A stretch of 64,000 nucleotides of DNA from Syntrophales bacterium. GTDB taxonomy: Bacteria > Desulfobacterota > Syntrophia > Syntrophales > UBA8958. The position numbers and the translations under genes were made by a program. The DNA lies in NCBI GenBank assembly GCA_026416455.1, contig JAOAFE010000001.1, positions 62,001 through 126,000 of the forward strand. The letters are read 5' to 3'. Shown in pieces: positions 1-10,730 of the stretch (the stretch's first letter is position 1; each line of letters starts with the position of its first letter). Below the pieces are notes generated by a model, which ran no database searches, had not been told where the DNA came from, and worked only from the letters and a program-made list of their open reading frames with translations.

Positions 1-102
1 ACCCCTCGATTCGAGGATGGCAGCAATTGAGGCAGCTGCCAGTCCTTTACCCAGGGAAGAGAGAACACCGCCGGTGATAAAAATGAATTTCGTCGTTTTC
101 AT
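1..102 (-). CDS. pyrG: CTP synthase, N-terminal fragment (runs off the window edge)
   Basis: Reverse strand from 102 translates [34 protein letters not shown], the canonical CTP synthase N-terminus (TGGVxSSLGKG). Its ATG overlaps the upstream gene's TGA (ATGA). Confidence 0.9.
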   Translation of the reverse strand, partial: MKTTKFIFITGGVLSSLGKGLAAASIAAILESRG

Positions 103-3100
103 AAGCCTTGCCTTTTTGACATGATGCGCTCTTTAATTTCTTCTGCGATAATTTCCGCTGGTTCTCCTAATAGACGGATAAGAGGCATATCTTCCAGATA
201 ATTATCGTCCCACTCCAGATTGTATTCCGTGATGGTGTTTTTAATATCGCTATATTTGTAACCCAGCAATTCGATTTTTGATCGGAGGCCAATCTGATCA
301 TCGAAGCGGACGTGCAAGAGGAGTAAATGACTGACTATCTGATCCGTATTCAAAAGGGGAATGATAATAATGGAAGCGCCGTCGAGTTTGCCCTGTCCCA
401 CATAAACGTGCTTCATACTTGTAATGGTGCGTTTAGTGCCTATGAGAGGACTTTTTTTCTCCGCTCTCGATTTCATGTGAACAGAGATTCCCCCTCGATC
501 GACGATGTAGATAGTGGAATCATCCGTCGGGTTTCCATCGGAATCGAGGTTTTCGATGGCATAGAGCGTGTATCCTTGAACCTCAGAGACGGCCTCCTGC
601 ACTCGATTCAAGGTAAAAATGCTCTTACTTGTTAGCTGTCGGGGCGAGAATCCGAGGCGCACGATAAGGTCGTGAATCGGTCCCTGGAGGGTAATCTCTT
701 TTCGACTCGTTCCAACGGTGACCGTTTTGGCTTGATGACGGATCGCATCAATGGGGCGGCTAAGTTCATCTATTATTTGACCCAAGCATATGTCGAGACG
801 TTCTAGGGGAGTGAAGGTGTAACCATTTTCTTCTGGGAAATCCTGCCAGAATTCTTCCAAAGGAATTTTGCCCGTCGCATATTTGGTTAGGAGAGTGAGA
901 TCGGACAGGAGATTGCCATCGATGAAAGCAAAAAAGTTCTTCCTTCGCCGTTCGTTCAAGCGGAGGGAAAATTCGTGAATCATGCGCCGAAAGTTTCGGT
1001 CGGCCATAACCTCGTAGAACGAGGTTTTTCCATGGCGTGAGTCGGCCATGCTCATATTGAGATTATTCCTAAATTCCCTAAAGAATTTGGCTTCTTCATC
1101 CAATGATAGGGCAGCGTAATATCCCCATAGATGTCCTGCCATCGTGTTGAGAATAACCGAGACAGGCTGGGGGGCGTTGGGAAGAGGAATTACGTAGTCC
1201 GCAAGGCTGTGGAAGCGATCTTCATCTCGATCGGCAAAGACGATTACCGAAGCCCGGTGGGCCCGGAAAATAGCCACATCTTTTATAATGTCTGAGAGCA
1301 CCTGTTCTGGATAACCGGCAGCACATACAATGATGAGGGGCTCGGCCGAGAGATCGATGTGTTTTTTGTTTTCCACAATGTCTGATGAGATGGTCTTATA
1401 GCAGAGTTCGCTTAATTTTATGCGTATCTCATCCGAAGCGGCTTTGTTGGGGCCACTACCTACTACAGCCCAGTACCTCTTCGTTCGGGCAAGGTTATAG
1501 GCCGCTTCCTTAATTTGCTCTCGAACGGCTAGCACTTCATACATAGCCGGCACAGCTCTTTCCAAGTTTTTGATTTCTCTCGCTATTGTTTCTTCCGAGA
1601 GGGTGTTCAAAACTTTCGCCATGAAAAGGCCCAATAAATGACCAGCAACAACCTGAGAATAAAAAGCCTTGGTAGAGGCAACGGCCATTTCTATATCGCG
1701 ACCGTCGCTCGTGTAGAATACGCCGTGAGATTTGGTTGTTATATCTGATTGACGGCGATTTACGATGGCAATGACCCATGCTCCCCTCTCCCGCGCCATC
1801 GCTACCGCCCGGTTTGTGTCCGTCGTTGTTCCCGATTGGGTAATGGGAATGATGATTGTATCCGATAGATCTTCCCGCAGGCAAAATCCGCTCATTTCGG
1901 AGGCCACCTTACTTTCTATTTTAATTCCTGCACCTGCCAAATATCTATGCCAGCCATCTGCCACTGCCTGCCCCGCCACGGCCGCAGTTCCATGTCCTAT
2001 AATGATAATTTCTTTTACTTTTCCTAGCCGAAGGCTCTTTAATAGATCGGGTGGCACGGTGTCAGGCCCGAAATTAAATGTCACTCCACCATTAGATGTT
2101 ACTCTGTACCTGCCCATCAATGTTTTTTCTACGGAAAGAGGTGATTCAGATATTTCTTTAAGAAAGAAATGGGGGTAATCGTTCCTATCGATATCCCGAG
2201 TGTTGATCTCCGCTCTAGTGACGGCCTTCGGTGAGAGGTGGATGGGAGTCCCGTTATAGAACATTGCCCGGATACCGGAGATGCCACTTGCATTATTGTC
2301 AAGTACAAAAATCTGGCCGTTTGTCTCCGGTCTTTGGGGGTCGGCAGCTTCCTCTCCGTTCATTTTTATAAAAAACGGCGTCTTCTCTATTAGTCCGTAG
2401 ACTTCCGAGGAGAACACAAAGGCATCAGGGGCCAGACCTACGTATAGTGCCTGTCCGCTCCCCCTAAGAGCCATAAAAACACGGTGGGGTTCACAATTAC
2501 TGGTTACGATTATGGCGTGAGATCCCTCAAATTGGTTGACCGCCCTTCGAAAGGCCTCGGTGAAGTCACACCCTTCTAAGAGATGTTGCTCTATCAACAA
2601 AGGGATGATCTTCGTGTCGGTGGTTACATCTTGAGGAATGACATCCTCTTCTTTTTCCATTCTTCCGCGTAGAGAGCGGTAGTTGTCGATATCGCCGTTG
2701 AGGGCGGCATTTATCACCCATCGCCCGCGACCATAATGAGGGTATAGCTTAGAGCCATCTTTATTTTTTAGAGAATGATTGTTGACGGGATGGCAATTTT
2801 CTTCTGTAATGGCCCCGACAGACGCCCATCGGGTATGAGCCAGATAATTTATTCCCCTTAGGTTACCTTGGCAGAAGGCATGAAATATTTCGTCCCTGGC
2901 TATGTCTTGCCTTAGCATTCTTACGTTTCTACCGAGCTCTCCGACCACGGAAAAAGTCTTATAGGTAAAAGTAACAACATCCCCAGCAGAGGAGAGAGAG
3001 ATGCTTAAGTTGTATAAGTCTCCATTTTGGCAACGGCGCTCAAACTCTTCAAGAAGGCCCTTTTGCCTTAATTCATTTTTTATGTCTTCCAAGGAGTTCG

Positions 3101-3818
3101 AGGAGGGTACGGTAAAGGTAATCTGAAGTCCCGCCGAATCTCTCCCCCTCACCTCTAGTCGATCTAAGGCATTGAGCAGGAGGTTTAAAGTGCGATAGTT
3201 TTCAAGGGATTGATCACCTAAACTCGCCAACGGAACCCCGCCGGCCAATTCCGCTATTTTGTCCATATTGTTCAAGATATCCTGCTCTAATTCCCAAGCC
3301 ACGTCTTTCAATTGGGTAAGCCGGCTGTTTATAGTTTCGAGATCGGAACTGATAAACACATTGGCATTCTTTTTTAAGAGGATATCTTCGGCTTGGAGAA
3401 ATGTCCTTATTTCCTTCGCTAAAGCTCTAAGGCTTTCTAATCGATCGGGGTTTGAGAAAAGCGTTTGGAATCCCTGTATTTCTTTCAGCTTCCCGATTGA
3501 CTCTGCCATGGCAGAAAGAAGCTTGACACCTCCCAGGTATGAGCTCACGGGAATTTTCGTTCCCAGTACTTCCTGGAGGTTGTTATTTTTTGCTGCTGGC
3601 CATGATTGGAGAAGAGAGGAAACCACGTCATTTGAGCTAATTTCCCCCTCGCTTTTTTTAATTAGTAGAAAGCCAGCGAGGCCACAGAAAAATGTTTCTC
3701 TCATCAGGGGAAAGAAGACTAAGGCGGGACCTTTAATTTTCTGCGGGTCAACTCCGAAAAAAATTCTAAAACGGCCCATAAAGGACACAAAATTTTTTAT
3801 CCCTTGTGTGTTCATCAT
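99..3818 (-). CDS. Large GlmS-like glutamine amidotransferase / SIS-domain isomerase (glutamine--fructose-6-phosphate aminotransferase family)
   Basis: CGLAGFL (GATase II N-terminal motif), [22 protein letters not shown]...NCHPV, and SIS motifs ([21 protein letters not shown]). ORF track start is 3884; the ATG at 3818 overlaps the upstream stop (ATGA) and is more likely. Confidence 0.85.
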   Translation of the reverse strand: MMNTQGIKNFVSFMGRFRIFFGVDPQKIKGPALVFFPLMRETFFCGLAGFLLIKKSEGEISSNDVVSSLLQSWPAAKNNNLQEVLGTKIPVSSYLGGVKLLSAMAESIGKLKEIQGFQTLFSNPDRLESLRALAKEIRTFLQAEDILLKKNANVFISSDLETINSRLTQLKDVAWELEQDILNNMDKIAELAGGVPLASLGDQSLENYRTLNLLLNALDRLEVRGRDSAGLQITFTVPSSNSLEDIKNELRQKGLLEEFERRCQNGDLYNLSISLSSAGDVVTFTYKTFSVVGELGRNVRMLRQDIARDEIFHAFCQGNLRGINYLAHTRWASVGAITEENCHPVNNHSLKNKDGSKLYPHYGRGRWVINAALNGDIDNYRSLRGRMEKEEDVIPQDVTTDTKIIPLLIEQHLLEGCDFTEAFRRAVNQFEGSHAIIVTSNCEPHRVFMALRGSGQALYVGLAPDAFVFSSEVYGLIEKTPFFIKMNGEEAADPQRPETNGQIFVLDNNASGISGIRAMFYNGTPIHLSPKAVTRAEINTRDIDRNDYPHFFLKEISESPLSVEKTLMGRYRVTSNGGVTFNFGPDTVPPDLLKSLRLGKVKEIIIIGHGTAAVAGQAVADGWHRYLAGAGIKIESKVASEMSGFCLREDLSDTIIIPITQSGTTTDTNRAVAMARERGAWVIAIVNRRQSDITTKSHGVFYTSDGRDIEMAVASTKAFYSQVVAGHLLGLFMAKVLNTLSEETIAREIKNLERAVPAMYEVLAVREQIKEAAYNLARTKRYWAVVGSGPNKAASDEIRIKLSELCYKTISSDIVENKKHIDLSAEPLIIVCAAGYPEQVLSDIIKDVAIFRAHRASVIVFADRDEDRFHSLADYVIPLPNAPQPVSVILNTMAGHLWGYYAALSLDEEAKFFREFRNNLNMSMADSRHGKTSFYEVMADRNFRRMIHEFSLRLNERRRKNFFAFIDGNLLSDLTLLTKYATGKIPLEEFWQDFPEENGYTFTPLERLDICLGQIIDELSRPIDAIRHQAKTVTVGTSRKEITLQGPIHDLIVRLGFSPRQLTSKSIFTLNRVQEAVSEVQGYTLYAIENLDSDGNPTDDSTIYIVDRGGISVHMKSRAEKKSPLIGTKRTITSMKHVYVGQGKLDGASIIIIPLLNTDQIVSHLLLLHVRFDDQIGLRSKIELLGYKYSDIKNTITEYNLEWDDNYLEDMPLIRLLGEPAEIIAEEIKERIMSKRQGL

Positions 3819-5068
3819 AATTTGCATGTGGGTACGAATGACATTGCTTTCTCCGTAACCCCGTCGACAATTTGCTTCAGCCAACGGGTACCCAATTGGC
3901 AGGTTTCTTCGCCGAAAAGCTTTACGGTAGTGATATAATCTTTCTTTTCCTCTCGGCTTAACCTATCCAAAAACTCTTTCCTCTCTCTTGCCCCACACTC
4001 TTCTTCAAGACCACTTGTTATTAGCCCTTCCATTAGGGGCCATTTTTGTTTGAATTCTTTGGCCTGGTTAATCACAGTATTTTTTCTGGGATGAGCCCAT
4101 TTCTTTTCGGCGATATTGATACAGTCGTCCATTTTTCCCGCAAGCTCACGCAGGCGAAAGCATCTTTCTTCCAAGATGCGATTTAAGACTCGCATGGCTC
4201 CGTCGAAGAGATTTTTACCCCATCCGTCGGAAAAAAAGACCACCCTTACGTGTCGGTACCAACTAGAAAGGGCTAGAATATTGGCCACATATAATACGTT
4301 ATTCCTGATGCGACGGCCGAGATCGACGTAAAGTCCAGGAAGGAAAGGATATTTCGTTCCTCCTTTTGGTGCCTCTCCCAGCAGATTCCCACCGTCTGGG
4401 TCATCATGCCTGACAATGGTCCCGGCTTTGGTAACCGTACCGAAGCCCAGCCTGATGGGACCGACTATTCCTCCCTGACCGCCCAGAAAAATGGGGGGTT
4501 CCCGGAGCATAACTCCCCGTGGTACGTCACCCAGCAGGGAGCAGGTGGCTTTATCCTGATTGGGTGTAAAGTTGAAATGGATAAAGGAACTCCCCACTTC
4601 ACTGTGATTTTTTCGGCTCGTTCCTCCCGCCATGAGGCAGTCACAAAAATTTATGAGGCTACCTAATGTAACGAAGGGGAAAAGAACGGTATGTTTAAGG
4701 CCGACACAATGAGCAATGCTTGCCTCCTCTTCCAGTAAGCATGCTTCTCGGATGAAGGCCCCCGGTCCGAGACGGACACGGGTAAGAAAAACGGAAGACG
4801 TAAAAGAACCGGCTGCCAATTCAACTCCCTCTCCCAGCTGGCAATTACAAATAGTCACCGGCCCCTCCGTTCCGATCTTGGCATGAGGCCCGATGGAAGT
4901 AAGCTCGCCTTTTATTCTAACTGGACCGTGAATTTCAACTCCCTTCCGACATAGCTCTTCGATCCGCACCTCGGGTGAGATTTCTACCGTCGATGGGTTT
5001 GTGACCTTTACCCCGTGGTTTATCAGATAATTGATTTTAGAATGCACTTGGTAGGTGTGAGAGTCCAT
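3815..5068 (-). CDS. Left-handed beta-helix (hexapeptide repeat) acyltransferase, GlmU C-terminal-like
   Basis: 417 aa with hexapeptide-like repeats (IGPHAKIGTEGPVTICNCQLGEGVELAAGSF...) and GGQGGIVGPIRLGFGTVTKAGTIVRHD; ATGA-coupled to the GlmS-like gene. Confidence 0.75.
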   Translation of the reverse strand: MDSHTYQVHSKINYLINHGVKVTNPSTVEISPEVRIEELCRKGVEIHGPVRIKGELTSIGPHAKIGTEGPVTICNCQLGEGVELAAGSFTSSVFLTRVRLGPGAFIREACLLEEEASIAHCVGLKHTVLFPFVTLGSLINFCDCLMAGGTSRKNHSEVGSSFIHFNFTPNQDKATCSLLGDVPRGVMLREPPIFLGGQGGIVGPIRLGFGTVTKAGTIVRHDDPDGGNLLGEAPKGGTKYPFLPGLYVDLGRRIRNNVLYVANILALSSWYRHVRVVFFSDGWGKNLFDGAMRVLNRILEERCFRLRELAGKMDDCINIAEKKWAHPRKNTVINQAKEFKQKWPLMEGLITSGLEEECGARERKEFLDRLSREEKKDYITTVKLFGEETCQLGTRWLKQIVDGVTEKAMSFVPTCKL

Positions 5069-5353
5069 TTATTTCGAGGTCATATCGATGTGTAACTTAT
5101 TCATTTTCTTGTGGAAGGTATTGCGATTGATGCCCAGATAATCGGCGGCCTTGCTCTTTACGTTGTTGGTTCTCTTGAGGGCGATTTTGAATAACGAACG
5201 CTCCACCATTTCTAGTACTTCATCGTACAATTGGCTCTTTCTTCCCCCGCCGTTACTAAGGAGGGTGGTTATGTGTTCCATCTTTTCCGAAATAATATCC
5301 TCGACCAGCTGGCGAGGAGAAGAGGCATCTGTTTTTTGATTTGTACTTTTCAT
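5069..5353 (-). CDS. Fis-family helix-turn-helix DNA-binding protein
   Basis: C-terminus KSKAADYLGINRNTFHKKMNKLHI matches the Fis HTH. Internal Met (MKSTNQKT) at 5353 preferred over the 5464 ORF start. Confidence 0.75.
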   Translation of the reverse strand: MKSTNQKTDASSPRQLVEDIISEKMEHITTLLSNGGGRKSQLYDEVLEMVERSLFKIALKRTNNVKSKAADYLGINRNTFHKKMNKLHIDMTSK

Positions 5354-5369
5354 GGTGATCTCCCTTCCG

Positions 5370-5903
5370 CTAAGAAAACATTTTGAAACCAATGATTGAA
5401 AGAAGCACAATAGCAGCGAGCCAGGCGGCGAATAGATCCGACTTGTTTTGCGTGGGAGATTCACCCTGGCGGCGCACTTCTTCCTCTATTTCAATCCTTT
5501 CGGCCGGAAGATGGTAAATGATATCTTTAACCAGGGCACCAAAATCCTGATAGGCGTTAGAAAGGATATGGAAGCCCTTCTTGGTTGTAAGTAGCACGTA
5601 TACCCGGCTTCGAAGGGAAAGTGCACCTACGTGGGTTATGTCAGACCATTCGAGTGCCTTTTCTCGCATAAATTTCTTTAACCTCAGCCCTCCATTTATC
5701 GTGACTCGCCTTTCTATGGATTCTCCAAAAACGACGGTAACGGCAGTGCTTAAAAGAACTAGAATGGCGCGTTCATACAGAGGACTTGTGGACAGAAAGG
5801 ACAGAAGGGTAAGCAGGAGGAGTAACAGGGCATCTAATCCCAAAGGAATAACAAAAGCTCTCCTTATTCGGTAAATTTTCTTCTCCATAAGGCCGATTGG
5901 CAA
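5370..5903 (-). CDS. Membrane protein with PH-like domain, unknown function
   Basis: Two N-terminal hydrophobic segments, a soluble central domain, and a C-terminal TM (FAAWLAAIVLLSIIGFKMF). Confidence 0.5.
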   Translation of the reverse strand: MPIGLMEKKIYRIRRAFVIPLGLDALLLLLLTLLSFLSTSPLYERAILVLLSTAVTVVFGESIERRVTINGGLRLKKFMREKALEWSDITHVGALSLRSRVYVLLTTKKGFHILSNAYQDFGALVKDIIYHLPAERIEIEEEVRRQGESPTQNKSDLFAAWLAAIVLLSIIGFKMFS

Positions 5904-5908
5904 AGTTA

Positions 5909-6400
5909 TTAAATTGATGAATGGCGTTGAAAATCTCCGCTTTTTCCACCTCGTTTCGCTTGAAGGGAAATTTCTTCCACGACAATTGACTTATCCACAC
6001 CTTTGCACATATCGTAGATCGTAAGAGCTCCAATGGCGGCTGCCGTCATGGCTTCCATTTCTACTCCCGTTCGTCCCACCGTTCGAACTTTTGTTTCAAT
6101 TACGATTTCTCCCCGTTCGAAAGAAGAAGTAAAGTCTACCTCGATGCCCGTAATCTCGAGGGGATGACATAAGGGTATCAGTTCACTCGTTTTTTTTGCC
6201 GCTAGAATTGCGGCAATTCTCGCCACTCCGAAGACGTCTCCTTTGGATATGCCCCCTTCATTAATAAGCTTGAGGGTTTCTGGTCTGACGGATAGCCTAG
6301 CTCTGGCAGACGCTTCCCTGGATGTTACCTCTTTTTCTGTAACATCCACCATTCGTGCATTTCCTCGCTCATCTAAATGCGATAAGATGTTCGTAGACAT
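5909..6400 (-). CDS. moaC: Cyclic pyranopterin monophosphate synthase
   Basis: MVDVTEKEVTSREASARA...GVARIAAILAAKKTSELIPLCHPL...GVEMEAMTAAAIGALTIYDMCK: canonical MoaC. Confidence 0.97.
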   Translation of the reverse strand: MSTNILSHLDERGNARMVDVTEKEVTSREASARARLSVRPETLKLINEGGISKGDVFGVARIAAILAAKKTSELIPLCHPLEITGIEVDFTSSFERGEIVIETKVRTVGRTGVEMEAMTAAAIGALTIYDMCKGVDKSIVVEEISLQAKRGGKSGDFQRHSSI

Positions 6401-6474
6401 AAAGTCACATACTTTATCTGGGTGATAGGGAACCTATCACACGACCCTAAGCAACGTCAAGTTGATAAAAAAAT

Positions 6475-6503
6475 AAAGCCTGGGGCCTCGAACCCCAGGC
6501 TTT
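6475..6503 (-). terminator. Rho-independent terminator downstream of the LivK-type gene
   Basis: AAAGCCTGGGG / CCCCAGGCTTT perfect 11-bp stem, 7-nt loop, T-rich tract on the minus strand. Confidence 0.85.
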
Positions 6504-6517
6504 AGGCTGATTAAAAT

Positions 6518-7777
6518 TTATTCGCAATTTTCTATATCCACCTTAAGCCAGCGCCGATCGGTCTTGTATTTGGTAATCTTCTGAATTTCTTTCCATTCCT
6601 TGTCGCTCTGTATCCAATGGTAGTACTGTACGGGAGGTTGGAGTTGACCCGTGATTACCCTCTGGACCCCCCCGGCCATGAGCATACGACCATGTGGTTG
6701 GATACCGTAAAGTTCCGTGGGAATCCTGTCTCCCAGAATGGGGAAGATCTTTGGAAATGCAGCTCGAATGGCCTTAACGTCCGTGGTGGTGCCGGCAGTG
6801 GTAATAGCACGGGCTAAAGCGATCATAGCACCGTAGTTTCTCAAAGATTCGGAGGTGGGAGGACGTTTGTAAGCCGTCTTGTAAGTTTTAACCCAAGAAT
6901 CTAAAATTGGTGTCCACATTTCCGTCGCCCCGGCCACACCAATGGTATTTCCGAAGAGCTTATAACCTTTTAGAATGCCTGCCATATAGTCCATCTTTGC
7001 CTGGTCGATGAGGATGAAACCGCCCTTGAATCCCATATTTCTGGCCTGTTCGATCACGAGGGCGGTCGTTGATGAAGGTCCACCGATTAATATTGTATCC
7101 GGTTTTGTGGCTAGAACGGCTGTAAGGGGAGCGGAGAAGTCAGTTTCTGTGTAATAGTTAGCCGGCTTATCGATCGTTATGACACCGCCTTTCTTTTTCC
7201 AATAGTTGGAAAAGGCATGCCTCCATTCTTCACCGTAAGCCCCCAGTGTGCATAACATGGCTGCCTTCTTCCAACCCTCTTCCTTCATCGCCAGTTCAGT
7301 GAAAACTTGTATGTAAGCGGGGAAGGGAGGGGCGGTGGTTCCAATAAGCAATTTATTTCCCAGCTGGACGACTTTGGGCGTACTCGTATAGGCCATAAGT
7401 AGAAATTCGTTGCCCGGTTCTTCGTTCACTTTTGCCATCGCCGCCAGGGTCGTGAAGACGCCGTTAAAGACAGCAATACCCTTCGCGGCTCTAATACGTC
7501 GGGCGTTATTCACCGCCTGGGTAGGATCGGCCCGGTCATCGAACTTCTCCAATTTGATGGTATACTTAACACCTTTGACTTCAATTCCCCCCGCAGCATT
7601 GAGTTCCTTGATTGCCATTTCCAAACCAAAGAGGCAATCCTGACCGTATTCCGCGGCCGGGCCACTCAAAGGTCCCGTATAGCCGATAACGATTTCATCC
7701 GCCGTGGCCACTGCCGGGAGCCCTCCAAGCGTAAACGCCGCCAAGAACAGAATAACCCACCTAATGCTACTCTTCAT
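6518..7777 (-). CDS. ABC transporter substrate-binding protein, branched-chain amino acid type (LivK-like)
   Basis: Signal peptide MKSSIRWVILFLAAFTLGGLPAVATA, then IVIGYTGPLSGPAAEYGQDCLFGLEMAIKELNAAGGI. Confidence 0.9.
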   Translation of the reverse strand: MKSSIRWVILFLAAFTLGGLPAVATADEIVIGYTGPLSGPAAEYGQDCLFGLEMAIKELNAAGGIEVKGVKYTIKLEKFDDRADPTQAVNNARRIRAAKGIAVFNGVFTTLAAMAKVNEEPGNEFLLMAYTSTPKVVQLGNKLLIGTTAPPFPAYIQVFTELAMKEEGWKKAAMLCTLGAYGEEWRHAFSNYWKKKGGVITIDKPANYYTETDFSAPLTAVLATKPDTILIGGPSSTTALVIEQARNMGFKGGFILIDQAKMDYMAGILKGYKLFGNTIGVAGATEMWTPILDSWVKTYKTAYKRPPTSESLRNYGAMIALARAITTAGTTTDVKAIRAAFPKIFPILGDRIPTELYGIQPHGRMLMAGGVQRVITGQLQPPVQYYHWIQSDKEWKEIQKITKYKTDRRWLKVDIENCE

Positions 7778-7923
7778 TCTTACTGCCCTCCTTTGTGATT
7801 CTTTCTCATCATCCACACCAAAACATTAACCATTATGCTTGGGCGGATCGATGGATGGATATGTTATTTATATCTTATTTGAATGCAAAAGACAAGATTT
7901 TACCCTCCTATAGACTCTTGTCG

Positions 7924-7953
7924 TTGACTCATTTTTTTTGTAATGATTTTAAT
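7924..7953 (+). promoter_or_regulatory. Candidate sigma70 promoter for the comM-like gene
   Basis: TTGACT, 18 nt, TTTAAT upstream of the ATG at 7979. Confidence 0.35.
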
Positions 7954-7978
7954 AATCTCGATTTTGGCGGGGGACGGG

Positions 7979-9511
7979 ATGATTGTAAGGGCTATCGGTT
8001 GTGTTATCTATGGTCTCGATTCTTTCCGGGTAGAGGTGGAAGTCGACGTGTCTCGGGGGTTACCCCAATTTTCCACTGTTGGGCTCCCCGATACGTCTGT
8101 TAAGGAAAGCAAAGATCGGATCCGGGCGGCGATCAAAAACGCCGGTTACCCTTTTCCCAGAGAGCATGTAACGGTGAATTTAGCTCCCGCCGACATTCGA
8201 AAAGAGGGAACGGGTCTCGATCTCCCCATTGCCATTGCTATCTTAGCGTCTGAGTCAATAGTGCCGCCAGAGACCCTAACTAAGTACGTTCTTATGGGAG
8301 AACTTTCTCTCGATGGGAGTATCAAAGGGGTGCCAGGGGTCATCTCGGCGGCATTTCATGCTCGTTCCTGGGGGTACGAGGCGTTGATGGTAGCAGCCGA
8401 TGCGGCTTTTGAAGCTGCCGTTGTTGAGGGAATAGATGTAATCCCGGTGCGCACCTTGGGAGAAGCAGTTGAGTTCTTGTCTGGTCGGCTGGCCATTGAA
8501 CCTGTCCGTGTGGATACCGATGCCCTTCTTTTGAAGGGGGAAAATTGCCCCTTAGATTTTGCTGAGATTCGAGGGCAGGAGTTGGCCAAAAGGGCAATTG
8601 AAATTGCCGCGGCGGGTGGTCATAACGTAATTATGATCGGTCCGCCCGGGAGTGGGAAGACGATGTTAGCTCAACGCCTTCCGACCATTATGCCCGATCT
8701 GACTTTAGAAGAAGCAGTAGAGACGACCAAGATTTATTCCGTAGCAGGTCTGATGGAGAAGGGGCAGGGGCTGATAAGTAGGCGCCCATTTAGAGCCCCC
8801 CATCACACTATCTCCGATGCCGGGCTGATAGGTGGGGGGCAAATACCGAAACCGGGTGAAATCAGTCTCGCCCATAATGGAGTGTTGTTCTTGGATGAGC
8901 TGCCAGAATTTAAGAAAAATGTCCTTGAATCTATTCGTCAACCCCTGGAGAATGGATGGGTTACCATTAGCCGGTCAGCGGTGACGGTTACCTATCCGGC
9001 TCGGTTCATGTTGGTTGCCGCAATGAATCCGTGCCCGTGCGGTCATTTTGGAGATGGAAAACGTGCTTGTCGTTGTACAGGGCAGCAGATACGCCAATAT
9101 CAAGGAAAAATTTCCGGCCCCCTTCTGGATCGCATCGATATTCATATTGAGGTGCCCGCGGTGGGATATACGGAACTTGTCAATCGTAGTTGGGTAGAAT
9201 CTTCCAGAGAAATAAAGGAACGGGTGATGCGGGCTAGAGAAATACAGAAAAAACGTCTTCTCGGGAAGGTGGTTCCTGTTAATGCCTCTCTTAACGATAA
9301 AGAAATAAAGGCTTTATGTACCCTCGATGCAGAGGGTGAAAAGTTGCTGAGGGACGCAATGGAAAGGCTGGGTTTAAGTGCACGTGCCTATGTTCGAATT
9401 CTCAAGGTAGCACGGACGATTGCGGACCTGGCAGGAGAAGAACAGATAGCCCCTCCCCATATTGCCGAAGCCATTCAATATCGCAGTATGGATCGTCGCT
9501 TCGTCATATAA
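7979..9511 (+). CDS. YifB/ComM family Mg-chelatase-like AAA ATPase
   Basis: IYGLDSFRVEVEVDVSRGLPQFSTVGLPDTSVKESKDRIRAAIKNAGYPFP; GPPGSGKTMLAQRLPTIMP; AMNPCPCGHFGD. Confidence 0.95.
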   Translation: MIVRAIGCVIYGLDSFRVEVEVDVSRGLPQFSTVGLPDTSVKESKDRIRAAIKNAGYPFPREHVTVNLAPADIRKEGTGLDLPIAIAILASESIVPPETLTKYVLMGELSLDGSIKGVPGVISAAFHARSWGYEALMVAADAAFEAAVVEGIDVIPVRTLGEAVEFLSGRLAIEPVRVDTDALLLKGENCPLDFAEIRGQELAKRAIEIAAAGGHNVIMIGPPGSGKTMLAQRLPTIMPDLTLEEAVETTKIYSVAGLMEKGQGLISRRPFRAPHHTISDAGLIGGGQIPKPGEISLAHNGVLFLDELPEFKKNVLESIRQPLENGWVTISRSAVTVTYPARFMLVAAMNPCPCGHFGDGKRACRCTGQQIRQYQGKISGPLLDRIDIHIEVPAVGYTELVNRSWVESSREIKERVMRAREIQKKRLLGKVVPVNASLNDKEIKALCTLDAEGEKLLRDAMERLGLSARAYVRILKVARTIADLAGEEQIAPPHIAEAIQYRSMDRRFVI

Positions 9512-9581
9512 TATCTTGCAATTTTAATTAACCTTTCCTAAGGTGCGGATTCGTATCAAAGAGGAGGGATAAACATTAAAC

Positions 9582-10730
9582 ATGACCGCCACAGAAAAAT
9601 TGAAGAAAATATACGGGGAAAGGCCTAAGAGGACAAGGGAATTAAAAGAAGAAGGTCGCAAAATTGCAGGTTATTTTTGTTGCTTCGTGCCGGAAGAAAT
9701 TTTAAGTGCCTTTGATCTGGTACCTTTTCGTCTTCAGGGAAACCCAAAAGACCCCGTTGATCAGGCTGATGCATTCATTGAACCGATGGCGTGTCCCTTC
9801 GCCAGAAGTTGTTTCAACCAAGCCCTCAAGGGAAATTATGATTTTCTTGACGCGTTTATTGCCCCCCATAGTTGTGACACTATAGATCGACTCTCCAACA
9901 TCTGGTTTCATAACCGTCCGGTGAGCTTTAACCACCTTTTGAATGTGCCCCACATGAGGGAGAGGGGAGCCGAGGAATTTTTCCGATCTGAACTAAACTA
10001 TTTGGTGAAATGCCTGGAAGAATGGACAGGAAAGAAGCTGGTTCTGGAGAAACTTAGAGAAACCATCCGTCTTTCTAATAAGAAAAGGGCCCTCTTAAGA
10101 AATCTTTACGAACTAAGAAAAAAGGATCCGCCTCCCGTTTCGGGGGCAGAGATGCTGGAAGTCCTCGTGGCCGGAATGGGTATCCCCGTGCCTGAGTATG
10201 TAAATCTTCTCACTCAATATGTGGAGGAGGTAAAGTCAAGGGAAGTTAAGAGTATAAGCTTAAGACCGAGGCTTTTTCTATGGGGGAACGCGATCGACGA
10301 TTCAACCTTCGTGCAACTGGTGGAGCACAGTGGAACCTGGGTGGTGATGGATGACCTTTGCACCGGTAGTCGTTCCTTTTGGGAGGATGTCCCCGAAACT
10401 TCAGATCCCATGGAAGGACTGGCTCGTAGATATTTAAACGTGCCCTGCCCACGAAGTAATTATCCCCGAACGGGACACAGAGAGGTGGATTTGGAATCAC
10501 GCTTTGGTTATGTGGGGGCATTCGTCTCATCTTGGAAGGTTGGAGGCGCCATTCTTTACCTGATACGCTACTGTGATACCTGCGAGTTAGAGGGGCCGGA
10601 CCTCAAGGATTATCTAAATAAAAAGGGAATACCGGTTCTCATGTTAGAGGACGATTATTCACTTACGACTTTGGGGCAGCTTCGGACGAGGGTACAAGCC
10701 TTTGTCGAGATGATAACGGGGGTCGTGTGA
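9582..10730 (+). CDS. 2-hydroxyacyl-CoA dehydratase / benzoyl-CoA reductase family subunit (BcrC/BzdN-like)
   Basis: 382 aa; cysteine motifs CPFARSC, HSCDTIDRL, RYCDTCELEGPDLKDYLNKKGIPVLMLEDDYS; first gene of a four-gene operon with two BadF-type ATPases. Confidence 0.8.
   Translation: MTATEKLKKIYGERPKRTRELKEEGRKIAGYFCCFVPEEILSAFDLVPFRLQGNPKDPVDQADAFIEPMACPFARSCFNQALKGNYDFLDAFIAPHSCDTIDRLSNIWFHNRPVSFNHLLNVPHMRERGAEEFFRSELNYLVKCLEEWTGKKLVLEKLRETIRLSNKKRALLRNLYELRKKDPPPVSGAEMLEVLVAGMGIPVPEYVNLLTQYVEEVKSREVKSISLRPRLFLWGNAIDDSTFVQLVEHSGTWVVMDDLCTGSRSFWEDVPETSDPMEGLARRYLNVPCPRSNYPRTGHREVDLESRFGYVGAFVSSWKVGGAILYLIRYCDTCELEGPDLKDYLNKKGIPVLMLEDDYSLTTLGQLRTRVQAFVEMITGVV

Noticed and set aside
3259-3858. 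199-aa plus-strand ORF antisense to the GlmS-like gene
   Set aside because: No domain signature and no SD; antisense shadow of a convincing CDS.
7778-7978. Possible regulatory RNA in the ~200-bp divergent spacer between livK-like and comM-like genes
   Set aside because: AT-rich with promoter-like elements but no convincing paired structure found by eye.
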